Assembly: GCA_018828125.1 (NCBI GenBank)
Contig: JAHJWB010000001.1
Location: 310,001-374,000 of the forward strand
Length of the DNA stretch: 64,000 nt
Direction of reading: 5' to 3'
Source of the DNA: Gammaproteobacteria bacterium
Lineage (GTDB): Bacteria > Pseudomonadota > Gammaproteobacteria > Burkholderiales > Burkholderiaceae_C
Below are positions 58,762 through 64,000 of the stretch, one piece after another; within the stretch, counting starts at the first letter, position 1; every line of letters begins with the position of its first letter. The notes under the pieces were generated by a model. It was not told where the DNA came from. It ran no database searches and saw only the letters and a list, made by a program, of their open reading frames with translations. A program made the position numbers and the translations under genes.

Positions 58762-60936
58762 TCAGAAGAAGTACGTCACGCCCAGGTTGAAGCTGCGCGG
58801 CAACGCGGGCGACACCACATTGGCGTTGATCGCCCCGTCGTAGTACGCCTTGTCGAACAGGTTCTTCACCCCGGCAGTCACGCGGTAGCTCTCGCCCACG
58901 TAGCTGATGGACGCATCGGCCACGAAGTACGACGGCAGCGTGAAGGGGTACGAGCCGATCTGCTCGCTCACATACCGCCCGCCCAGGCCCAGCGTCACGC
59001 GCTGGTATTGCGGCAGCTTGTACGTGGCCCAGGCCGTGAGCGTGTGGCGCGGCGTGAGGTTGAGCGGCAGGCCCACGATGGCGGCGTTGTTGTCGCGCGT
59101 GACCTTGGTCTGCGTGTAGGTGTAGGCGCTGGTGATCTTCCAGCCGTTTTTCAGGTCGGCGCCCAGTTCCAACTCCAGCCCGCGTGCGCGCTGCTCGCCG
59201 GTCTGCACGCTGAAGCCCGTGTTTACCGGGTCGGCGGTGGTCACGTTCTCGCGCACCAGGTCAAACACCGCCAGCGCGCCGGTGACCTGGCCGCCGGGGG
59301 CTTCGTACTTCACGCCGGCCTCCCATTGCTTGCCGGTCTCGGGCACAAACGATGCACCCGCAAAGTCCAGCCCCGAGGTGGGCAAGAACGACTCGCCATA
59401 ACTGCCATAGGCCGCCCAGCCGGGCTTGAACTCATACACCAGCCCCGCCGACAGCGTGGTGGCGTTGTCCTTCTGGCGCGTCTCTTGGTTGGCCACGCGG
59501 TTGTGGATGTCGTTGGTGGACCAGTCACGGCGCAGGCCCAGCAGGGCCGTCCAGCCCTGGCCGAACTTGATCTGGTCCTGCGCATACAGGCCCGCCACGG
59601 TGAGCTTGGCGGGCGCATCGCTGGTCAGCGCCGCAGGGCAGGTGGCCTGCATGCCGTAGACGGGCGCAAACAAGTCCAGCGCGCCGATGCGGCAGGTGCG
59701 GCTGGCCGTCAGGCTGTGGCCGCTGCGCACATCCAGACCCGTGACCAACTGGTGTTTGACCCCCAGCGCCTTAAAACGCGACAGCAGCGAGGTATCCGTG
59801 GCCAGCAGGTCGAAGTCCATGTACTGGCGCGACGCACTGCGGTTTTGCAGCCGCTGGTCGGCCTGCAGCGCCTGGTTGGAGACGAAATTGCCCGTGCCCT
59901 TCTCGGTCTCGTAGCGCACGTTCTGGCGGAAGGTCATGGTGTCTGACAGCCGATGCTCCAGCGCATAGCCCACCGTGGTGCTCTCCACGTCGTACACGCC
60001 GAAGGCCGGTTCGCCCGTGAACATCGTGACGGGCAGCTTGCCGTTGCGGTTGGGCAGCAGCGTGCCGTAGGGCGTGATGCCCTGCTGGCGCATCCATTCA
60101 CTCTGGCTGTAGGTGGCAAACAGCACCAGGTCGGTCTGCGCGCCCAGGTCGACCGAGAGCGAAGGCGCAAACCACCGGTCCCTGCGGTAGACGAACTGCG
60201 TGGGGTCGTCGGCGTTCGACACCTGGGCGTTGATGCGCAGCGCCGTCTTGCCCGATTCGGACAGCGGCCGGTTGATGTCGGCCTGCAGCGTGCGCTGGCC
60301 AAAGCTGCCCACTTCCACACCCACTTCGTTGATCGCATCCTTTTTGGGCCGCTTGCTCACCGCGTTGACGATGCCGCCGGGCTGCACCTGGCCGTAGAGC
60401 ACCGAGGCCGAACCCTTGAGCACTTCAAAGCGCTCATAGCCATACGGCTGCAGCTTGGCCCACATGCCCGGGCTCTGCACCAGGCCATCGACCAGGATGG
60501 ATTCGGTGGAGCGAAAGCCGCGGATGTTGAGGTCGTCAAACCCCCGGCGCCCAAAGTTGACCGGGCTGACCCCGGCCACCGTTTGTAGCGCCTGCTGCAC
60601 ATTGGTAATCTGCCGCGACTCCATCTGCTCGCGCGTGACCACGCTGACCGACTGTGGCGTCTCCAGCCGCCGCATGGGCGCCTTGCTGGCGGTCTGTGCC
60701 TCCACGGGCGCAAAGCCCATGTCTTTTTCAGTGCTGGCGTTGATGCGGACTTCCTGCAATTGCGGTGCCGTCACCGCCGCGTCTGCTGCCGGTGCGCTGG
60801 CTTGTTGGGCCATGGCGGCTTGGGCAAGGCACAGGGCCAGTGGGGTCAGGGCGAAGAGGGTGGCCTTTCGGGCCGGTGATGCGCAAAGGTGGGAGGGCAG
60901 CGAACAATGCGCCGCGCGCGAAGGCAGAGAAGACAT
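58762..60936 (-). CDS. TonB-dependent siderophore receptor
   Basis: The 724-residue protein has a long signal region ending near AMAQQ (residue 45). The plug domain follows, with ETPQSVSVVTREQMESRQ and IRGFRSTESILVDGL and FEVLKGSASVLYGQVQPGG. The 22-strand barrel closes with the C-terminal aromatic RSFNLGVTYFF. It belongs to the ferrichrome/ferrioxamine-type receptor group, whose plug motifs it shares. It is the first gene of the iron operon, with a Fur-box-like site about 95 bases upstream. The siderophore is unknown. Confidence 0.93.
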   Translation of the reverse strand: MSSLPSRAAHCSLPSHLCASPARKATLFALTPLALCLAQAAMAQQASAPAADAAVTAPQLQEVRINASTEKDMGFAPVEAQTASKAPMRRLETPQSVSVVTREQMESRQITNVQQALQTVAGVSPVNFGRRGFDDLNIRGFRSTESILVDGLVQSPGMWAKLQPYGYERFEVLKGSASVLYGQVQPGGIVNAVSKRPKKDAINEVGVEVGSFGQRTLQADINRPLSESGKTALRINAQVSNADDPTQFVYRRDRWFAPSLSVDLGAQTDLVLFATYSQSEWMRQQGITPYGTLLPNRNGKLPVTMFTGEPAFGVYDVESTTVGYALEHRLSDTMTFRQNVRYETEKGTGNFVSNQALQADQRLQNRSASRQYMDFDLLATDTSLLSRFKALGVKHQLVTGLDVRSGHSLTASRTCRIGALDLFAPVYGMQATCPAALTSDAPAKLTVAGLYAQDQIKFGQGWTALLGLRRDWSTNDIHNRVANQETRQKDNATTLSAGLVYEFKPGWAAYGSYGESFLPTSGLDFAGASFVPETGKQWEAGVKYEAPGGQVTGALAVFDLVRENVTTADPVNTGFSVQTGEQRARGLELELGADLKNGWKITSAYTYTQTKVTRDNNAAIVGLPLNLTPRHTLTAWATYKLPQYQRVTLGLGGRYVSEQIGSYPFTLPSYFVADASISYVGESYRVTAGVKNLFDKAYYDGAINANVVSPALPRSFNLGVTYFF

Positions 60937-61030
60937 GAGGGTCCCGATAAAAGTGAGCAGACAACAGACGCAGGGGGCGCTGGCTCACGTGGCTTTTTCG
61001 GGACGTTGGCTGGCGGAAGATTGTTATTTT

Positions 61031-61048
61031 AATGCGAATGCTTATCGT
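61031..61048 (-). promoter_or_regulatory. Fur-box-like site upstream of the TonB receptor
   Basis: On the minus strand ACGATAAGCATTCGCATT matches the GATAAT/ATTATC-type Fur consensus in most positions and resembles Fur sites of Burkholderiales. It lies in an AT-rich patch 95-112 bases before the receptor start, a normal place for iron-dependent repression. Confidence 0.65.
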
Positions 61049-61225
61049 TTGCTTGCGGAGCTGTGCATGCATGCCTTGTTTCACTGGCCGTTTGTTCACC
61101 GTGGGGCGTATCCTCCCGCCGATAGGCGTTCGGCACGGCTGCGGGCCAACGTTGGTTTGCGGCGTTGCCTCGCAATCCGCACGCAGACTCCCTGCCACTC
61201 GCCCGGCCTCAGAAAGGACCCGACC

Positions 61226-61744
61226 ATGCGTTCGTTCATCGTGATTGCCCTAGCCGCGTCGTTGCTCACTGCATGCGCCTCACCTGGCTTCGATGCAGGC
61301 CGAAGCGAAACCGTACTGCCTTTGAACCGGGCCTGGGTGGATGGCCGCATCGTTGAGTACGTCACCACCGATATTTCGGACCTGGCAATGGCCCGAATGG
61401 CGGGGGTCAATCACGTCCCCGGCCTGTCTGCGGCAGCCAGAATGCCGCCGGGGTCCTCGCTCGTTGCGCGTGTCTACAAGTTTCCGAACGAGGAGCAGAT
61501 CAGCGTCTTTCAGTCGGCTCCCGTCCCTGCGGGGGCCGAGAACCAGGACCAGAGTTACAGCCCGCTGTGGCGCGTCGTGATGGTGCGGTGGCTCGATCAG
61601 GCGGTCCGGCGCGAATTGAAGTCCGAAGAACAACTGCTGGCGGCCGAGGAAAGGAAGGAACTCGTCTTGGAAGTGACCGACATCGTCGTCAATTGCCCAG
61701 TCACGCGCGGCGCCGCGGGGGAGGCTTTGAAGGGCGTGCGGTGA
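61226..61744 (+). CDS. Predicted lipoprotein (DUF7482-like)
   Basis: The gene is the 3' part of a longer track ORF. Starting at the ATG at 61226 after AGAAAGGA, the product has 172 residues. The signal ends in LLTACAS, a lipobox with Cys at residue 17, so it is a lipoprotein. The mature part begins with NRAWVDGRIVEYVTTDISD and NHVPGLS, which I associate tentatively with DUF7482. Function unknown. It is divergent from the TonB receptor. Confidence 0.75.
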   Translation: MRSFIVIALAASLLTACASPGFDAGRSETVLPLNRAWVDGRIVEYVTTDISDLAMARMAGVNHVPGLSAAARMPPGSSLVARVYKFPNEEQISVFQSAPVPAGAENQDQSYSPLWRVVMVRWLDQAVRRELKSEEQLLAAEERKELVLEVTDIVVNCPVTRGAAGEALKGVR

Positions 61745-61788
61745 GGCGTCCGGTGGTGGCCCAGCGCGCGGAGTTCACACGCCAGAAT

Positions 61789-61847
61789 GCTATCAAAAGA
61801 AGAGCTGTTAGCGCTTGATGAGTAGGCGCTAGAGCCTGTTTTTATCT
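61789..61847 (+). repeat. 46-bp palindromic dispersed repeat (family 1), copy 11, overlapping the kef-type gene end
   Basis: TATCAAAAGAAGAGCTGTTA followed by GCGCTTGATGAGTAGGCGCTAGAGCCTGTTTTT is a diverged forward copy. On the minus strand it contains the last codons (KNRL) and the TAG stop of the cation/proton antiporter. Confidence 0.75.
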
Positions 61848-63739
61848 AAATTTTTGGCACTTGCAGGCGCATCGCCTTCCGCCGCATCCTCCGCCCTTTC
61901 ATACCCCGGGTACGCAGCACCCGCCGCACGCAGCGCCGCGCTCTCCTGCCGCTCCTTTTCCATCTGCTCGGCAAACTGGTTACGCCCCTCTCGCGCCACC
62001 GCGATGAATTTGGCGCGGTCCTTGTAATGCGGGTACATGCGGTCGGCCAGCGCAATGTTGTGCGTGCGAAAGCGCTGGGTGATGGCCGTGGCTTCGGCGG
62101 CTTGCCAGCCCATCAGCTCTAGCACGCTCTGCGCGCTTTGCAGGCTGGACTCGAACAGCTCACGCTGCACCAGGGTCACGCCCAGGTCGCGAAGCTTGTT
62201 CCAGTGGGTGATGTCGCGGGCGCGGGCCACCACCTGCAGGTGGGGAAAGTGCTCGCGTGCGAGCTTGGCGATCTGGAGCGACTGTTCTGCGTCGTCCACG
62301 GCAATGACGAGGATGCGCGCATGTGCGGCGCCGGCGATGCGCAGCAGGTCCAGCCGCGTGGCGTCGCCATAAAACACGCGGTAGCCAAAAGTGCGCGCGA
62401 TTTCCAGCATGTCCACGCTGTGGTCCAGCACGGTGGTGGGGATGCCCTGGGCCAGCAGCACGCGCGAGACGATCTGCCCGTAGCGGCCGAAGCCCGCGAT
62501 GATGATGGGCGCCTCTTGGGGCTCGGAGATTTCCTCGGCCTGGGGCGCTGCGGTCTTGAGCTGTGCGTAGCGGCGCAGCAGAACGCGGTCCAGCAGCACC
62601 AGCAGCAGCGGGCTGATCAACATCGACAGCGCCACCGCGCCGATGAGCAGCGAGGCAGTCTCGGCCGGGAACACGCTGGCGCCCGCGGCGGCCTGGAACA
62701 CCACAAAGGCGAACTCGCCGCCCTGGGCCAGCAGCAGGGTGAAGACGGGGCGCTCCTGGTAGGGGATGTCGACCACCTTGGCCAAGGCGTAGATGACCAC
62801 GGCCTTGGCTGCCAGAAAGCCGACCAGGATGGCCGCCATGAGGCCGGGCGACCGCAGGATCACGCCAAAGTCGATGCTCATGCCCACGGCGATGAAGAAC
62901 AGCCCGAGCAGCAGGCCCTTGAAGGGCTCGATGTCGACCTCCAGCTCGCGGCGGTATTCGCTGTCGGCCAGCAGCACGCCGGCCAGAAAGGCGCCCAGCG
63001 CCATCGACAGCCCTACCAGCACCATCAAGTAGGCGATGCCCACCACCAGCAGTAGAGCGGCAGCGGTGAAGACCTCTGGCGTGTTGCTCCGGGCGATCCA
63101 GCGCAGCACGGGGCGCAGCAGCAGGCGCCCGCCAAGGATGATGGCGGCGATCACGCCCACGATCTTGAGCACCTCCAGCACCATCTCGCCCGGCGTGTGG
63201 CCTGCGCCTTCGCCAGCGGCAGCGCCCAGCACGGGCAGCAAGGCCAGGATGGGGATGGCCGCCACGTCCTGGAACAGCAGAATGGAGAAACCCGCCTGCC
63301 CGCTTTGCGTGCGCATGAGGTTGCGCTCGGCCAGCACCTGCAGCGCAATCGCCGTGGACGACAGCGCCAGGCCTAAAGCGCCCACCAGGCTCACGCGCCA
63401 GGGCAGGCCCGCCAGCGCGCCCAGCGCAAACAACACGGCCGCGCAGCCCAGCACCTGGGCCGCGCCCGTGCCGAAGATCGGGCGGCGCAGGGCCCACAGG
63501 CGGCTGGGTTGAAGCTCCAGCCCGACCAGGAAGAGCATGAGCACCACGCCAAACTCGGCAAAGTGCAGGATGTCCTGTACGTTGCTGACCAGCCCCAGGC
63601 CCCACGGCCCGATGGCGATGCCCGCCGCCAGGTAGCCAATGATGGCGCCCAGGCCCAGCGCCTTGGCGATGGGCACGGCCAGCACGGCGGCAGTGAGGTA
63701 GAGAAAACCGTAGGTGAGCCAGGTGGGGGCGTGTTCCAT
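61829..63739 (-). CDS. Monovalent cation/proton antiporter, KefB/KefC-like (CPA2)
   Basis: From the ATG at 63739 (MEHAPTWLTYG) the product has 636 residues. The first 390 form about twelve membrane segments of the Na/H exchanger fold, with GYLAAGIAIGPWGLG near residue 35 and ALSSTAIALQVL near 125. A TrkA-N NAD-binding domain (about 410-520, GFGRYGQIVSRVLLAQG) follows, ending in a charged tail. It exports potassium in exchange for protons. No kefF/kefG-like partner is visible. The 47 extra residues in the track lie before the first membrane segment. The C-terminus runs into a repeat copy. Confidence 0.9.
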   Translation of the reverse strand: MEHAPTWLTYGFLYLTAAVLAVPIAKALGLGAIIGYLAAGIAIGPWGLGLVSNVQDILHFAEFGVVLMLFLVGLELQPSRLWALRRPIFGTGAAQVLGCAAVLFALGALAGLPWRVSLVGALGLALSSTAIALQVLAERNLMRTQSGQAGFSILLFQDVAAIPILALLPVLGAAAGEGAGHTPGEMVLEVLKIVGVIAAIILGGRLLLRPVLRWIARSNTPEVFTAAALLLVVGIAYLMVLVGLSMALGAFLAGVLLADSEYRRELEVDIEPFKGLLLGLFFIAVGMSIDFGVILRSPGLMAAILVGFLAAKAVVIYALAKVVDIPYQERPVFTLLLAQGGEFAFVVFQAAAGASVFPAETASLLIGAVALSMLISPLLLVLLDRVLLRRYAQLKTAAPQAEEISEPQEAPIIIAGFGRYGQIVSRVLLAQGIPTTVLDHSVDMLEIARTFGYRVFYGDATRLDLLRIAGAAHARILVIAVDDAEQSLQIAKLAREHFPHLQVVARARDITHWNKLRDLGVTLVQRELFESSLQSAQSVLELMGWQAAEATAITQRFRTHNIALADRMYPHYKDRAKFIAVAREGRNQFAEQMEKERQESAALRAAGAAYPGYERAEDAAEGDAPASAKNLDKNRL

Positions 63740-63877
63740 GGGAGGGGTGTGCCGGCAATGGCGATGACGTTGGGAGGGCACCGCTGGGGAGCGGACGGAT
63801 GGGGATGGGCGTGTCAGGATTCTGGCATTGCGTCGGCGATGGGGGATGGGGTCGCGCGGTAAGCCCATGAGGTGCTT

Positions 63878-63934
63878 CAATTTTGATAGCTTTTGGCGCT
63901 TTCTGGTAAAGCGCTGGCGCCACTTTTATCCATA
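63878..63934 (+). repeat. 46-bp palindromic dispersed repeat (family 1), copy 12
   Basis: CAATTTTGATAGCTTTTGGC followed by GCTTTCTGGTAAAGCGCTGGCGCCACTTTT is a diverged forward copy upstream of the kef-type gene. Confidence 0.75.
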
Positions 63935-64000
63935 TCTTGGCAACAAAAGCGGGGGCGTTGTTAAGATGCTCGCCCTTCTCAGCACACAGGCACGGTGACC
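63935..64000. other. Window end, non-coding
   Basis: No gene starts before the window ends. A promoter for a plus-strand gene beyond the edge may be here (TTGTTAAGAT-like AT-rich stretch in GC-rich sequence), but nothing firm can be called. Confidence 0.25.

Noticed and set aside
1-64000. CRISPR array, rRNA operon, insertion sequence or prophage
   Set aside because: No regularly spaced repeat array, rRNA-like sequence, transposase or phage gene was seen; the dispersed palindromes are single, widely spaced copies.

Overview
The window is GC-rich, densely coded DNA from a betaproteobacterium. Several gene families are typical of Burkholderiales (Bug-type substrate-binding proteins, TctDE/TctCBA, TamAB, cytochrome c4, garD with a TRAP transporter). 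A dispersed palindrome with core TAGCGCTTAT..ATAAGCGCTA also recurs and matches repeats I recall from Comamonadaceae. My best guess is an Acidovorax-like member of that family. I see no rRNA, CRISPR array, transposase or phage module. The only RNA gene seen is one tRNA-Arg(CCT).

Layout. 0-7 kb: sugar-acid uptake and catabolism (TRAP permeases DctQ/DctM, a beta-propeller lactonase, galactarate dehydratase GarD), then a frameshifted EamA transporter and an aldose 1-epimerase. 7-17 kb: a LysR/SDR divergent pair; an envelope-stress block (DegP-like protease, OmpR-type regulator, histidine kinase, cardiolipin-synthase-like PLD protein); a PanE-like reductase; and an Lrp regulator divergent from an RhtA-like exporter. 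16.9-27.7 kb, minus strand: a compact operon yjfI(DUF2170)-pspA/IM30-small protein-yqiJ-yqiK(flotillin)-zinc ribbon-giant 1870-aa AAA+ ATPase (DUF3686 type). This is the most system-like and least understood part of the window. It has a recognisable sigma70 promoter that overlaps a perfect palindrome.

27.9-29.3 kb: a lower-GC patch beside tRNA-Arg, with a frameshifted gene that carries a HEPN-like R-x4-H motif. 29.4-39 kb: tamA-tamB, then moxR-GNAT-VWA, and a divergent cytochrome c4. 39.5-46 kb: two small DUF genes, then the tctDE two-component system and the tctCBA tricarboxylate transporter. 46-51.3 kb: an IclR (PcaR/PobR-like) regulator divergent from pcaI-pcaJ-pcaF-SDR and a Bug substrate-binding protein, the end of the beta-ketoadipate pathway. 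51.4-56 kb: an SDR/LysR pair, an adhesin-E-like secreted protein, a transglutaminase-like/thioesterase/VOC run and a TRIC-family channel. 56.2-61 kb: an iron-uptake operon (TonB receptor, PepSY protein, two membrane proteins) with a Fur-box-like site. 61-64 kb: a lipoprotein and a Kef-type cation/proton antiporter.

Two dispersed repeat families run through the window. The 46-bp palindromic family has about ten clear and three degenerate copies. Several copies have become part of genes: they supply TAG stop codons to three genes, a Shine-Dalgarno sequence to one, and the start region of another. Start codons below were chosen by eye from domain starts, SD-like sequences and overlaps. Functions are by motif and family recall, not by database search.
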